A stretch of 64,000 nt of DNA from Peptostreptococcus sp. D1 (GCF_900112955.1 NZ_FONP01000009.1:1-64000); one strand, 5' to 3'; shown: positions 17,101 to 28,143, counted from the first letter of the stretch. Program-made: numbers and translations. The notes: generated by a model from the letters alone, not told the origin.

Positions 17101-18438
17101 TCATACACCTTTTTTTGCCATTTTATTTGCCATCCTTATCTTCCCTATCAAGTATAAAGAGCCCGCACTTACGATAGCAAATTTGCCTTTCTTATTTCTA
17201 TATTTAATTTTATTAACATTTTCTATTGCAAACTTTATCGCCTCTTCAGGATCTTCAATACAAACAATATCCTCTGAATACACACCTACTCTAATTGATA
17301 AAGCCTCAACTGACATAGACCTTGGACTATCAGGCAATGTCACGACAACTCTATTGAATTTAGGCACCAGAGCCTTTACTATTCCATCTACATCCTTGTC
17401 TTCTAATACCCCTATGACAAGAGTTTTGTCATAACCATCAAGCAATCTATCAATTTCCTTTGATAACATTTTTGCAGAATCAAGGTTATGGGCTCCATCG
17501 ACTATTTGAAGAGGCTTTTCGGAGATAATTTCAAATCTTCCAGCCCACCTCGTATTCAATATCCCATTTCTTATATTTTCCTCAGAAATTTTTACAAACC
17601 TAGAATTGTTCATTAGAAAAAATGCAACATTACACGCCAAAATACAGTTTTTAACCTGATGCTCCCCCAGAAGCCTTATTTTGTAGTTTTTTCGTTCATT
17701 CCTTAGATAATCCTTGAATGAGAATATCTGATTATTTAAATTATATTTCTCTATTATCACATCTGAAAAATCGGATACAATCAATTTATTTTCCTTTTTA
17801 TTACAAACATCTCCTATCACTTTTTTTACACTCATCCCTTGGTCGTATAAAAATGTTACACCTCTTTGTTTCACTACTCCGGCCTTTTCATAGGCTATTT
17901 TTTCTATTGTGTCTCCCAATACCTGTGTATGATCCATGCTAATCGATGTAATAACGCTCACGAGTGATTTTTCAATCACATTTGTGGCATCATAGCTTCC
18001 ACCTAGACCTACCTCTAATACAACTACATCTACATCCTTCATGCAAAAATAGCAAAACGCAATCGCAGTAACAATCTCAAATTCAGTTGGATGTGGCAGC
18101 CCATCATTGATCATACTATCACACACAATTTTCACTCTAGTAGTAATCTCTGCCAAATCAGTATCTGATATGTTTTCAAAATTTATCCTTATTCTTTCAT
18201 TGAATACCTCCAAAAACGGCGAGGTATATAGACCTGTACAGTACCCACTTTCTTGCAGAATATTGGCGATAAAAGCAGCTGTCGATCCTTTACCATTAGT
18301 ACCAGCAATATGGATAAATTCCAGCTGTCGTTGAGGATTACCAAGCCTATCCAAAAGCTCTGATATACTTTCCAATCCTAGAATCATGCCAAATTTATTT
18401 GAGCTATGTATATAACATATTGACTCTTCATAATTCAT
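17101..18438 (-). CDS. folC: Bifunctional folylpolyglutamate synthase/dihydrofolate synthase
   Basis: The 445-residue enzyme ligates glutamate to dihydropteroate and to folates. The Mur-ligase-type ATP site GTNGKGSTAAFIANIL is at about 46-61. The family motifs TSPFLEVFNERIRIN and EVGLGGSYDATNVI follow, with the central-domain SISMDHTQVLGDT, and DGAHN at about 325 starts the C-terminal domain. The start has AAGGGAGAA six bases upstream. No other folate gene is near. No clear terminator is visible downstream. Confidence 0.95.
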   Translation of the reverse strand: MNYEESICYIHSSNKFGMILGLESISELLDRLGNPQRQLEFIHIAGTNGKGSTAAFIANILQESGYCTGLYTSPFLEVFNERIRINFENISDTDLAEITTRVKIVCDSMINDGLPHPTEFEIVTAIAFCYFCMKDVDVVVLEVGLGGSYDATNVIEKSLVSVITSISMDHTQVLGDTIEKIAYEKAGVVKQRGVTFLYDQGMSVKKVIGDVCNKKENKLIVSDFSDVIIEKYNLNNQIFSFKDYLRNERKNYKIRLLGEHQVKNCILACNVAFFLMNNSRFVKISEENIRNGILNTRWAGRFEIISEKPLQIVDGAHNLDSAKMLSKEIDRLLDGYDKTLVIGVLEDKDVDGIVKALVPKFNRVVVTLPDSPRSMSVEALSIRVGVYSEDIVCIEDPEEAIKFAIENVNKIKYRNKKGKFAIVSAGSLYLIGKIRMANKMAKKGV

Positions 18439-18752
18439 AATTTCTTCTCCCTTTTAATTCTTAAATTGTATTACCAGCTCAAATGCTTGAGCATATTTAC
18501 AAACAAAGCTTTGCTCATCTATTTTTTAATAAATCTATATAAAAAGTATCTCGCACCATCCATTTAGTAGCCAATATAAAAAAATACTAAAGCTTATATT
18601 CTATCATACCATAAATAATGAAATATTTGAAATTTTTTGTAAAAATATTCACCAAATTATACTCGATGCTTTTTAATAAAATAAAACATTTAATAAAAAT
18701 TAATAATTCTACGTTTATAAAAGATTTTTTTGTATATTCAAAACTATAACAG

Positions 18753-18781
18753 TTGTTTTTTACTAACATACATTATATAAT
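18753..18781 (+). promoter_or_regulatory. Promoter of the GntR-pepD pair
   Basis: TTGTTT (18753-18758) and TATAAT (18776-18781) are separated by 17 bp, about 60 bp before the GntR start. The 18439-18842 gap is otherwise strongly AT-rich with no gene supported. Confidence 0.75.
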
Positions 18782-18842
18782 ATATTTATTGAATAAGTTT
18801 CTCATAAATTACAAATAAATCATAAAGATTAGGGGTGTTATT

Positions 18843-19469
18843 ATGAAAAAAATTGATATATACGAAGAACTTAAGTCGAGAATTGTAAAAAATGAGTACA
18901 AACCCGGACATGTGCTAAACGAAATAGAAATATCAAAAGAATTCGATATAAGTAGAACTCCAGTCAGAAATGCATTCCAAAGACTTGAATTGGATATGTT
19001 ACTGAACATCGTTCCAAGGTATGGAGTTCAAGTTGCATTTATTGATTTCACAACTATGAAATCCTTATTTGAATTGACCTCTGTTTTAGATCCTCTTGCT
19101 ACAAGAAATGCTGTAAACTATATAACAAAAGAACAGCTAAATAGATTGAAGGAAATAACTGCAGAGCTTGATAAATTATCTCTAAATGATGACTATCAGA
19201 AAGCCATAGATTATGATGAGGAGTTTCACTCTATAATACTGGAAGCTTGCAATAACCCTTGGTTAACTTCAACTCTAAAATCACTTCATCTACATACCGA
19301 AAGATTGTGGCACTACTGTAAGGGATACTTTACAGATATGACGATATTTACTAGAACGTTTAAGCTGATTATTGAAGCAATTGAAGAAAATGACGAAATA
19401 AAAGCTGAAAAATACTCTAGAGAACATATCAACGATTTCGTATCAAGAGTAAAGGAAGCTTTGTTTTAA
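18843..19469 (+). CDS. GntR-family (FadR subfamily) transcriptional regulator
   Basis: The 208-residue protein has an N-terminal winged helix (about 5-68), including the GntR signature LNEIEISKEFDISRTPVRNAFQRLE. An FCD ligand-binding domain follows (about 80-200). Its metal-binding residues are suggested by DYDEEFHSIILEACNNPWL and by the His in EHINDF near the C-terminus. Such regulators respond to small organic acids or related ligands. It is 40 bp from the start of pepD on the same strand, so dipeptide use is the likely regulated process. The effector is unknown. Confidence 0.88.
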   Translation: MKKIDIYEELKSRIVKNEYKPGHVLNEIEISKEFDISRTPVRNAFQRLELDMLLNIVPRYGVQVAFIDFTTMKSLFELTSVLDPLATRNAVNYITKEQLNRLKEITAELDKLSLNDDYQKAIDYDEEFHSIILEACNNPWLTSTLKSLHLHTERLWHYCKGYFTDMTIFTRTFKLIIEAIEENDEIKAEKYSREHINDFVSRVKEALF

Positions 19470-19509
19470 TAAAATTTTCATTTATAATTTTTTGTGGAGG
19501 TTTAGTATA

Positions 19510-20940
19510 ATGAATAATTTAAGCAATCTTGAACCGAAGGAAGTATTCAAATGGTTCTATGAAATCAATCAACATCCAAGAAGCTCTGGAAACGAAAAGG
19601 AAATCAGTGACTTTTTGGTTAACTTCGCAAAGGAGAGAAATCTTGAAGTCTACCAGGATGATATCCTAAACGTAATAATCAAGAAACCAGGAGCACCAGG
19701 ATATGAAAATTCTGAAACTGTCATTATCCAAGGACATATGGATATGGTTTGCGTAAAAACAGATGACTCAAGCCATAACTTCGACACCGATCCTATTGAA
19801 ATGATTGTTGATGGTGATATTCTTAGAGCTAACAAAACCACTTTGGGCGGAGATGACGGAATAGCAATAGCCTACGGATTAGCAATATTAGATGCAGACA
19901 ACATTCCACACCCACCAATAGAATTATTGGTTACGACTAATGAAGAAACTGGTATGGATGGTGCAATGGCATTGACTAACGAGCATCTTACAGGAACAAG
20001 ACTTTTGAACCTTGATACAGAAGAGGAGGGCTGCTTCCTGGTAAGCTGTTCCGGTGGCTCAAACATCGACTCTATTTTTGAGGTCGAAAGAGAAAGCACA
20101 AGCTCAAAGGCTTACGAGCTTGTTGTATCTGGATTAAAGGGTGGGCATTCAGGTGCTGAAATACATATGCAAAGAGGTAACTCAATAAAGCTTGCCGCAA
20201 GAATTCTTCACTCCATCAAAAAGGATATCGTTTTGGCATCTATTGACGGTGGAATTAAACATAATGCTGTACCTAGCTTCACAAAAGCTGTATTTACTTG
20301 TGATAACTATATTGAATTAAAAGCTTCAGTAGAAAAATTAATAGATGACATAAAAGAAGAATATAGAGTTGAAGAACCAGGCTTGAATATTTCAGTTCAG
20401 GCTTCAAATACAACAGAAACATACACAAAAGATTTGAGCAATAGACTTATCAACTTCTTGATGGTATTGCCAGATGGAGTTCAATATATGAGTAAGGATA
20501 TCGACGGTCTGGTTCAGACATCACTTAACAATGCTATAATCGGTGAGAAAGATGGAAGGCTTGTACTTGTTACATCAGTTCGTTCTGCTTCTACAAGCTC
20601 CTTGAGAGAAATATTAAACAGAATCGCTTCACTTTGTGAGGCATTTGGTGCAAATAGTAAGGAATATGCTTCTTACCCAGCTTGGCAATATGAAGCTGAA
20701 TCAAAATTGAGAGATATAAGCGTCAAAGCTTATGAAGAATTATTTGGCAAAACTCCAGAAATATCTTCTATTCACGCCGGATTGGAATGTGGATTATTGA
20801 AGGGCATACTTCCAAATACAGAGATGATCAGCTTTGGACCAGATATCAAAGATGCACATACTCCACTGGAGCATATGAGTATATCATCTGTTGAAAGAAT
20901 GTGGAAATTCACTAAGAAATTGTTGGAAAATCTTAAATAG
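19510..20940 (+). CDS. pepD: Aminoacyl-histidine dipeptidase (M20 family)
   Basis: The 476-residue zinc peptidase hydrolyses dipeptides, carnosine-type among others. The M20 signatures are present: QGHMDMVC (first zinc ligand) at about 78-85, TLGGDDGIAIAYG at about 115, NEETGMDGA with the catalytic glutamate at about 147, and SIHAGLECGLL near the C-terminus. The lid domain lies in between. ATG 19510 has GTGGAGG eight bases upstream; a frame start six codons earlier has none. It probably shares a transcript with the GntR gene and ends in a strong terminator. Confidence 0.93.
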   Translation: MNNLSNLEPKEVFKWFYEINQHPRSSGNEKEISDFLVNFAKERNLEVYQDDILNVIIKKPGAPGYENSETVIIQGHMDMVCVKTDDSSHNFDTDPIEMIVDGDILRANKTTLGGDDGIAIAYGLAILDADNIPHPPIELLVTTNEETGMDGAMALTNEHLTGTRLLNLDTEEEGCFLVSCSGGSNIDSIFEVERESTSSKAYELVVSGLKGGHSGAEIHMQRGNSIKLAARILHSIKKDIVLASIDGGIKHNAVPSFTKAVFTCDNYIELKASVEKLIDDIKEEYRVEEPGLNISVQASNTTETYTKDLSNRLINFLMVLPDGVQYMSKDIDGLVQTSLNNAIIGEKDGRLVLVTSVRSASTSSLREILNRIASLCEAFGANSKEYASYPAWQYEAESKLRDISVKAYEELFGKTPEISSIHAGLECGLLKGILPNTEMISFGPDIKDAHTPLEHMSISSVERMWKFTKKLLENLK

Positions 20941-21029
20941 CAAAGGCTATAGTCTATAAACAATATTTATTATTATGATTTATTAGAGCTATTCTCTGCA
21001 ATTGTTCTAAAACATAATTTTACCATTGT

Positions 21030-21067
21030 AACGATACATTTTGGATATTTATACCAAATGTATCGTT
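21030..21067 (+). terminator. Terminator of the GntR-pepD operon
   Basis: AACGATACATTTTGG (21030-21044) pairs with CCAAATGTATCGTT (21054-21067) and is followed by TTTCTTTT. The remaining bases to 21253 are AT-rich, with no certain regulatory element. Confidence 0.85.
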
Positions 21068-21253
21068 TTTCTTTTAATTAAATACATTTGCAAGTATAAT
21101 ATAATACGTAAGCAGTAATATTATTTCAAACGAAGATATTATGAAGGTATTATAATATATAAATAATGTATAAATAATATAAATATAATTTTCACCTGGA
21201 TCTACATACAACAAGCTATAACTGTAACTATATTATACAAGGAGGCGTTTCAA

Positions 21254-21793
21254 TTGATTGAAAGTAATACAGTAAAACAGAGTAACTCGAAATTTACAAC
21301 TAAGGATTTGGTAGAATGTGCCTTATTGACAGCACTTGTATTTGTCGCCACAGGATTTATTAACATAACTCTTCCAATTTCTATGAAGGGTGGTCTAATA
21401 CACCTTGGCACAGGTATGCTATTTATTTCTGCCATTGTTTTTGGAGAAAAGAAGGGTGCTATTTCAGGTGCTTTCGGTATGGCAATTTTCGATATTTTAT
21501 CAGGCTGGGCAGCTTGGGCTCCATTTACATTCGTTATAAGAGGTATTATGGGATATATGCTGGGAAAAATATCTCACATAAACGGAAAAAATGGAAATAG
21601 CATTGTCATAAATATCATTGCGATGCTGATTTCAACAATTTGGATGATAATTGGATACTACTTCACAGAGGTCATCCTTTATGGAAGCTGGATCACACCA
21701 TTTACATCAATGCCGGGAGATCTTGCCCAAGGAATTGTAGGTGCATTGATTGCACTTCCAATTATTAAAGGCTTAAAAAGAGTATATAAATAA
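21254..21793 (+). CDS. ECF transporter substrate-binding (S) component
   Basis: The 179-residue membrane protein has five or six hydrophobic segments and the size of an ECF S component. The N-terminal motif LVECALLTALVFVATGFINITLPI and the segment GEKKGAISGAFGMAIFDILSG fit the DUF1393/HmpT-like group. Substrates of this group include vitamins, and this one is not identifiable. No ATPase or T component is adjacent, so it should share a general ECF module encoded elsewhere. The start is TTG, set by GGAGG upstream. Confidence 0.82.
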   Translation: MIESNTVKQSNSKFTTKDLVECALLTALVFVATGFINITLPISMKGGLIHLGTGMLFISAIVFGEKKGAISGAFGMAIFDILSGWAAWAPFTFVIRGIMGYMLGKISHINGKNGNSIVINIIAMLISTIWMIIGYYFTEVILYGSWITPFTSMPGDLAQGIVGALIALPIIKGLKRVYK

Positions 21794-21799
21794 CAAAGC

Positions 21800-21847
21800 A
21801 AAAAAGGCTCGAAAAATTCATCTCGTATGAATATATGAGCCTTTTTT
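21800..21847 (+). terminator. Terminator after the ECF S gene
   Basis: AAAAAAGGCTC (21800-21810) pairs with GAGCCTTTTTT (from 21837), with an inner ATTCAT/ATGAAT stem. It probably also serves the convergent CPBP gene. Confidence 0.8.
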
Positions 21848-21910
21848 ACATGAATATATAATCCTTTTTTTAACTAAATATACTTTTATATCTTTTTTTA
21901 AATATGCTTT

Positions 21911-22816
21911 TTATACCTTTTTTTGATATCTATTCCACATAAACATTACTAGCAGTGTAATCGCAGCATTTAATCCTATTACCACTAAATTTCCCATCAA
22001 ATCTCCACCACTAAAATGCGAGCTCGCATTAAAATCTACTTCTATATTTGAAAAATCTGTCAACAGGTTTAAAAACAGATTGTTTGCTGAATGAAGCACT
22101 ATGCTCGCCTCTATTCCACCAGTGTAATAAACCAATACAAACATAAGCAAGCTTGTAGCAAATAAATACAATGTAGCTGAAAAATTATTAGGATTGTGCA
22201 TCAAAGCGAATATTATGGAGATTAGAGTACAAAGCAGAATCCATGCCCATTTGTTTGATTTTATAACAGTTGAAAATATCTGCAAGCTACCTGCTCTAAA
22301 AACAAACTCCTCTCCTGCCGATTGTAAAAAAGACATCACCACTGTTATCAAAACAGATGATATTGTAAAATTCGAAAATACTAGCTCAGATTCCATTTCT
22401 AAGGCTGATTGACCTATTATCAATATTCCGGATATTGGAGCAACTATTACCAAGCATCTGATAAACCATCCCCATCTAAAACCAGGCTTTATTGAAATAA
22501 GCAGCTTAGGTGAAGACTTATATACGATATAGTACGCTGACATGATTGAAGGAACAAACATAAAAATCAACCAATCTGTAAATCTCGACTCATAAATTGG
22601 ATTCAAGCTTGCCGTTCCTGATATGAAATTAGTCAAAAATAAATCAAACAATATAGAGCTAGCCTCACGAAGAAAATAGTAAACCCCTATAAATAGAAAG
22701 CACGCCAATAGTAATCTATACCACGAATCGATTGGATTACCCAGTGCTCTCAAGAAAATATTTCCATGTGTGCATTTGCTACATTCTAATTTAACTTCGT
22801 CATTTTTATTTTTCAT
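21911..22816 (-). CDS. CPBP-family intramembrane metalloprotease
   Basis: The 301-residue protein has eight or so transmembrane segments. The CPBP motifs are EEFVFRAGSLQ (EExxxR) at about 167, ALMHNPNNFSATL and LHSANNLFLNLL. An N-terminal KLECSKCTHGN segment carries a CxxC pair. The protein is unlike the CPBP gene at 2279 outside the motifs. The function is probably proteolytic processing or membrane-protein immunity, with unknown substrate. The start follows AAAGGGGGAG. Confidence 0.83.
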   Translation of the reverse strand: MKNKNDEVKLECSKCTHGNIFLRALGNPIDSWYRLLLACFLFIGVYYFLREASSILFDLFLTNFISGTASLNPIYESRFTDWLIFMFVPSIMSAYYIVYKSSPKLLISIKPGFRWGWFIRCLVIVAPISGILIIGQSALEMESELVFSNFTISSVLITVVMSFLQSAGEEFVFRAGSLQIFSTVIKSNKWAWILLCTLISIIFALMHNPNNFSATLYLFATSLLMFVLVYYTGGIEASIVLHSANNLFLNLLTDFSNIEVDFNASSHFSGGDLMGNLVVIGLNAAITLLVMFMWNRYQKKV

Positions 22817-22976
22817 AAAACTCCCCCTTTATTACTCTAAACACATCTTCATCTAAATTATACAGGTTTTATTTTGTTAATTCAATGTATTTAATCTTTT
22901 CTTAAGACAAGCTTTATAATATTTAAATAATTTCAATATAACAAATAAATTTAAATCCAAAGCGTTTCGATAAAAT

Positions 22977-23073
22977 AAAAAAGTCACAATATATTATAAC
23001 AGCATCCAAAAATCATATCAGCAATCCGACAGAGTTGAAATTGAAATACTGACACATATATAATGTGACTTTT
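22977..23073 (-). terminator. Candidate long-loop terminator after valS
   Basis: AAAAAAGTCACA (from 22977) can pair with TGTGACTTTT (to 23073), giving a stem with a long internal region, 54 bp beyond the valS stop. No gene is supported in 22817-23126. Confidence 0.5.
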
Positions 23074-23126
23074 ATATTATCGTATTATTTGTAGATTTAT
23101 CTCACAATAGTGAATCTAAATCATTT

Positions 23127-25778
23127 TTATAATTTTGACAATCTCTCTTCAATTGTTTTTAATATTTCTTCATATTTTTCTTTTTTCGCCTTTTCTTCTT
23201 CTATTAGTTTTTCAGGCGCCTTACCCATAAATCCAGGATTATTTAGCTTTCCTTCTACTCTCTTTATCTCAGAAATCGCCTTTTCTTTTTCCTTGGATAA
23301 TCTTTCTCTCTCTTTTTCAAAATCCACTAATTCATCAAGAGGAATAAATATCTCTACACCATCAATAACTATTGCTACTGCATCTTCAGGTATCCCAGCT
23401 TTTACATCCTTTATTTCTACAGCTGAAGCAAATGCTAATGCCTTAAAGTACTCCTGACCATCTTCCATTGCAGATTTTTTATCTGAAGAAGGAACAATTA
23501 TTATCTTTGCTTTTTTTGAAGGTGGAACATCCATTTCTGTCCTTACATTTCTGACATTTCTAATGGCTTCCATTATCAAGTTCATTTTTTCTTCTTCACT
23601 TTCCATATTGTCTTCTTCACTGTATCTAGGGTATTCAGCAGTTATTATTAATCCATCAACAGCTGGAAGATAAGAGTATATTTCCTCTGTAATAAACGGA
23701 ATAAATGGATGTAGAAGCTTCAATACCTTTTCAAGCACATATGTTAATGTGTAAAGTGCCGCTCTCTTGGCATCCCTATCCTCCCCATACAGCCTTGGTT
23801 TAACAATTTCAATATACCAATCACAATATTCAGACCAAGTAAACTCATATGCCTTTTGAAGTGCAATACCTAGTTCAAATTTATCCATATTGTCAGTTAC
23901 TTCGCCAACTATTCTATTGGCTCTGGAGATTATCCATTTATCCGCCAAAGTTAAAGCCTTTGAAATTGCATTTCTATCAAGATTTTCTAGTAAAGCTTCG
24001 TCTTCCAAATTCATAAATACAAATCTAGATGCATTCCACAATTTATTGTTGAAGTTACGAGCGAACTCAACTCTTTCCATATAAAATCTCATATCGTTAC
24101 CAGGTGAATTTCCTGTTGCAAGAGTAAATCTCAAAGCATCAGCTCCAAATTCATCGATTATATCTAGAGGATTTATACCATTTCCAAGTGACTTCGACAT
24201 CTTTCTACCCTGCGAATCTCTAACCAAGCCGTGAACTAATACATGCTCAAATGGCTTTTCATTCATGCAGAACATACCACTAAACGCCATTCTTACAACC
24301 CAGAAAAAGATTATGTCATATCCAGTAACAAGCACTGATGTTGGATAGTAGTAATCCAATTCCGGAGTTTTTTCAGGCCAACCTAACACTTCAAAGGGCC
24401 ATAATCCTGATGAAAACCAAGTATCAAGAACATCATCATCTTGCTTGAAATGTGTAGAATTGCACTTTGGACAAGATGTAGGTGCACTTTCTGAAACCAC
24501 TACTTCCCCACAATCTTGACAATAGTATGCCGGAATTTGGTGTCCCCACCACAGCTGCCTAGATACGCACCAATCTCTGATATTATCTAACCACTGAAGA
24601 TAAGTCTTATCAAATTTTTCAGGAACAAATTTTAGCTCTTGGCTCTTTAGTATTTCTATTGCTGGCTTCGAAAGCTCATCCATCCTTACAAACCATTGTA
24701 GAGATAGTCTAGGCTCTATTACAGTATGACATCTATAGCAAGCTCCAACAGCATGGTCATGCTTTTCAACCTTCAATAAATAGCCGGCTTTATCAAGGTC
24801 ATTTACCAGTGCTTTTCTACATTCATATCTATCCATTCCTTCATATTTTCCAGCAAGCTCGTTCATCGTCGCATTATCATGCATTACGTTGATTTCTTCA
24901 AGTCCATGTCTTTTACCTACTTCAAAATCATTTGGATCATGAGCTGGAGTCATTTTTACTGCTCCAGTTCCAAATTCTTTGTCTACATACTCATCTGCAA
25001 CTATTGGAAGCTCTCTTCCAACCAATGGCAATATGGCAACCCTTCCAACAAGATGTGCATATCTTTCATCATCTGGATGAACAGCAATACCAGAATCTCC
25101 TAACATTGTTTCAGGTCTAGTAGTCGCTATTTCAAGATATTCATCACTATCCTTTATTGGATACTTGATATGCCAGAAAAAGCCTTCCATATCCTCATGC
25201 TCTACTTCTGCATCCGAAAGTGTAGTCAAGCAATCTGGACACCAGTTTATTATTCTGTTTCCTCTATATATGTGACCTTCTTCATATAATTTAACGAAAA
25301 ATTTAGTAACGGCTTTGTTGCATCCAGCATCCATCGTAAATCTTTCCTTCTCCCAATCACAAGATGCACCAAGCTTCTTCACCTGATTTACTATTTTCCC
25401 GCCAAATTCATCCTTCCATTCCCAGGCTTTTTTCAAAAATTCATCTCTACCAACCTCGTACTTTGTTTTTCCTGTTTCCTGTTTAATTCTGTCAACAACC
25501 TTTACTTCTGTAGCTATTGATGCGTGATCTGTACCTGGAATCCATAGTGACTCGTAGCCATCCATTCTCTTCCATCTTATAAGTATATCCTGAAGCGTAT
25601 CATCAAGTGCATGTCCCATATGTAATTGACCCGTAATATTTGGTGGTGGCATCACTATCGTAAACGGTTTTTTATCCTTATTGATACTCGATTTAAAGCA
25701 TCCCTTTTCTTCCCAATCTCTATAAATCCTTTCTTCAAAATCTTTAGGATTGTAGTTTTTTGCTAAATTCTTACTCAT
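23127..25778 (-). CDS. valS: Valyl-tRNA synthetase
   Basis: The 883-residue class Ia synthetase charges tRNA-Val. It has the HIGH motif ([15 protein letters not shown]) at about 45-59, the editing domain in the middle, and zinc-ribbon-like cysteines (CQDCGEVV...CPKCN) typical of the family. The KMSKS motif ([11 protein letters not shown]) is at about 528. The C-terminal 70 residues form the ValS coiled-coil arm. ATG 25778 follows GTAGGAGG; the frame extends 27 codons upstream without a ribosome binding site. A T-box upstream couples expression to uncharged tRNA-Val. Confidence 0.97.
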   Translation of the reverse strand: MSKNLAKNYNPKDFEERIYRDWEEKGCFKSSINKDKKPFTIVMPPPNITGQLHMGHALDDTLQDILIRWKRMDGYESLWIPGTDHASIATEVKVVDRIKQETGKTKYEVGRDEFLKKAWEWKDEFGGKIVNQVKKLGASCDWEKERFTMDAGCNKAVTKFFVKLYEEGHIYRGNRIINWCPDCLTTLSDAEVEHEDMEGFFWHIKYPIKDSDEYLEIATTRPETMLGDSGIAVHPDDERYAHLVGRVAILPLVGRELPIVADEYVDKEFGTGAVKMTPAHDPNDFEVGKRHGLEEINVMHDNATMNELAGKYEGMDRYECRKALVNDLDKAGYLLKVEKHDHAVGACYRCHTVIEPRLSLQWFVRMDELSKPAIEILKSQELKFVPEKFDKTYLQWLDNIRDWCVSRQLWWGHQIPAYYCQDCGEVVVSESAPTSCPKCNSTHFKQDDDVLDTWFSSGLWPFEVLGWPEKTPELDYYYPTSVLVTGYDIIFFWVVRMAFSGMFCMNEKPFEHVLVHGLVRDSQGRKMSKSLGNGINPLDIIDEFGADALRFTLATGNSPGNDMRFYMERVEFARNFNNKLWNASRFVFMNLEDEALLENLDRNAISKALTLADKWIISRANRIVGEVTDNMDKFELGIALQKAYEFTWSEYCDWYIEIVKPRLYGEDRDAKRAALYTLTYVLEKVLKLLHPFIPFITEEIYSYLPAVDGLIITAEYPRYSEEDNMESEEEKMNLIMEAIRNVRNVRTEMDVPPSKKAKIIIVPSSDKKSAMEDGQEYFKALAFASAVEIKDVKAGIPEDAVAIVIDGVEIFIPLDELVDFEKERERLSKEKEKAISEIKRVEGKLNNPGFMGKAPEKLIEEEKAKKEKYEEILKTIEERLSKL

Positions 25779-25873
25779 AATATACCTCCTACTTGTTATA
25801 ATTTCACAAATAAATATTAATATATCTATCTGATAGTTTTGTATTTTCTTATATTTCATAAAAATACAAAGCT

Positions 25874-26115
25874 ATAAAAAAAGAACACTCCATCCAAAAG
25901 GACGAAATGCTCGCGTTACCACCTTAATTTCGGAAAAATTTCCGACACTCAAAATTTTTAACGTAATTACACGTATCGTACTACACAGCTAAACTACAGG
26001 GTTTAATCTTCATACGATCTGCTCAAAAGCTACCTTCAATGCACCCTCAATAAAAACCTCTCACCCATAGTCTTCTCTCTGAAATCTACTGCACATCTAC
26101 TCCTCTTCATCAAAG
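25874..26115 (-). promoter_or_regulatory. T-box leader of valS (tRNA-Val sensing)
   Basis: On the minus strand the leader has a Stem I region with the AGAGAG and GGGTGAGAGG elements. The conserved T-box sequence GGTGGTAACGCG (25923-25912) follows. Then comes a terminator in which GAGCATTTCGTCC pairs along all 13 positions, including G-U pairs, with GGATGGAGTGTTC, followed by seven T residues. A GUA triplet at 26033-26031, in GAAGGTAGC, is the likely valine specifier codon. Uncharged tRNA-Val should favour the antiterminator. Confidence 0.92.
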
Positions 26116-26148
26116 CATTTGACAAATATATTCACTATAGTGTAAATG

Positions 26149-26177
26149 ATTATATAACAAAAAATAATAAAATGCAA
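26149..26177 (-). promoter_or_regulatory. valS promoter
   Basis: On the minus strand TTGCAT (26177-26172) and TATAAT (26154-26149) are 17 bp apart, about 35 bp upstream of the T-box element. The rest of the gap to 26459 is AT-rich. Confidence 0.7.
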
Positions 26178-26459
26178 CATAAAATTTATATTTTTACAAT
26201 ATTACGAATATTCATGATAAATTTTTCCGATAAACTGCGATACATTTAATATATATAATCTATAAAATGACCTATTTTATTCGTAATTCAATGTTTATTT
26301 TGACGGTCATATATGTTATACTTGTTAGGAAATGGTTTATATACAGAGTAAAATTCATAACGTTCTTTACTTGATTTTTATAGACCTATTTTATGTGTTT
26401 TATTTTGTGTAATTTATATATTATATTAAGTATAAATTGTGATATTTTTGGAGGTATTT

Positions 26460-27974
26460 ATGAGCTTAAAAGGTATTTTTACTGTAATAGCAAAAGTTCG
26501 AAGAGATGTATTTACAGAAGTTGCAAAATTTGCATATGAAGGAGATAACGACTACAATAAATTGGAAAATATTCCATACAAAATAATTTCCGGTGAAATA
26601 GCAACCGTTAGAGAAAGTATATTTTTGGAAAGAGCCATAGTAGGCGAGAGAGTAAGATTGGCGATGGGTATGCCACTTAGGAAAATAAATGAACACGCAC
26701 CCTTGTCTACTGGTATCGATGAAAAATCGGTGAGCAATATTATACACAAACCACCATTTGTAAATATTATAAAATTTGCGTGTAATTCATGTCCAGACAA
26801 TGTATACAAAACCTCTGATATGTGTAGAGGCTGCTTGGCGAGACCTTGCATCGAAGTATGTCCAAAGAATGCAGTATCAATGGTAAATGGAAAGTCCTTT
26901 ATAGATCAAGAAAAATGCATAAAATGTGGAAGATGTAAATCTGTTTGCCCTTACTCAGCTATTATAAAAATGGAAAGACCATGTGCCGTTTCCTGTGGTA
27001 TGGATGCAATAAAATCCGATGAATTTGGAAGAGCTACCATAGATTATGAAAAATGCGTTTCTTGTGGCGTGTGCATCTCATCCTGTCCATTCGGTGCAAT
27101 AGCTGATAAAACTCAGATTTATCAATTGATTCAAGAAATAAAATCCGGAAGCAAGGTAATTGCCGAAATAGCACCTGCTTTCGTAGGTCAATTTGGACCA
27201 AAGGTAACTCCAGAAAAATTGAAAGCCGCTCTTATTGAGCTAGGATTTTTTGATGTCGTAGAAGTCGCAATAGGAGCAGATCTATGTACAATAGAGGAGG
27301 CCGAAGATTATTTATCAAAAGTACCTGATAAGCTTGAATTTATGGCAACCTCTTGTTGTCCTTCTTGGTCAGTAATGGCGAAGAAGCAATTCCCTGAATT
27401 CAAAGACAATATATCTATGGCGATGACTCCTATGGTATTTACCGCAAGATTTATTAAGCAAAAACATGAAGATGCAAAGGTTGCATTCATAGGTCCATGT
27501 GTGTCAAAAAAATTGGAGGCAACTAGAAATTCTGTAAAAAGCCATGTTGACTATGTCTTGACCTTTGAAGAAGTCATGGGTATGTTCGAAGCGAAGGACA
27601 TACAATTAGAAGAAATAGAGCCTGCAAAGGATATGAACTATGGTACTGCTGCAGGTAGAGGATTTGCAGTGTCTGGAGGAGTTGTAAATGCAGTTGTAGA
27701 TGTAATAAAAAAAATAGATCCAGAAAGAGAGGTTCCTGTAGACAGTGCTGATGGACTAAAAGAATGTAGGAATATGTTATTGCTTGCCAAGGCTGGAAAA
27801 AGAAAGGGCTATTTGCTAGAAGGAATGGCTTGCCCTGGAGGATGTGTAGCTGGAACTGGTACTATTCAGCCAGTAAGCAAGAGTGCAGCTACTGTAAATG
27901 TCTATAAAAAGAAAGCTCCTCTTCAGGTTGCCAACGAAAGTAAATTTTCTCATGTTCTGGCAAATCTTGATGAT
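26460..27974 (+). CDS. [FeFe] hydrogenase-like protein, monomeric (group B-like)
   Basis: The coding frame runs to 28007 and encodes about 515 residues from ATG 26460, which follows TTTGGAGG. Residues about 105-215 hold cysteine-rich ferredoxin-type sites (CxxCxxxxxxxxxC, CIKCGRCKSVCP and CVSCGVCISSCP) for several [4Fe-4S] clusters. The three H-cluster motifs are all present: TSCCPSW at 297-303, GPCVSKK with Cys at about 347, and EGMACPGGC with cysteines at 458 and 462. It should therefore be able to bind the H-cluster and turn over H2. The variant second motif and single-subunit layout suggest group B. No maturase genes are nearby. The end given here is approximate to the frame; the stop codon is at 28005-28007. 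Confidence 0.85.
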
Positions 27975-28049
27975 TCTTGGTATGACGATTGGAATATCGA
28001 AAAATAAATAAAATCATAAAACGACATTCACAAATTGCTGTTAAATGTA

Positions 28050-28106
28050 AAAAGGCTCGTTACACATAGTTTTTATAACAAAACTGACTGTACGAGCTTT
28101 TTTATA
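28050..28106. terminator. Bidirectional terminator between hydrogenase and ABC-F genes
   Basis: AAAAAGGCTCGT (to 28060) pairs with TACGAGCTTTTTT (from 28091). The genes on both sides converge on it. Confidence 0.8.
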
Positions 28107-28143
28107 TTTATTTTTTATTTACGATTTTTAAATTGCTCTAATT

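Noticed and set aside
18587-18769. Minus-strand 60-codon frame in the gap before the GntR gene
   Set aside because: It has no ribosome binding site, is very AT-rich, and overlaps the better supported GntR promoter.
21068-21253. Possible riboswitch upstream of the ECF S component
   Set aside because: I looked for TPP, preQ1 and similar conserved cores and found none; only AT-rich sequence and a ribosome binding site are visible.
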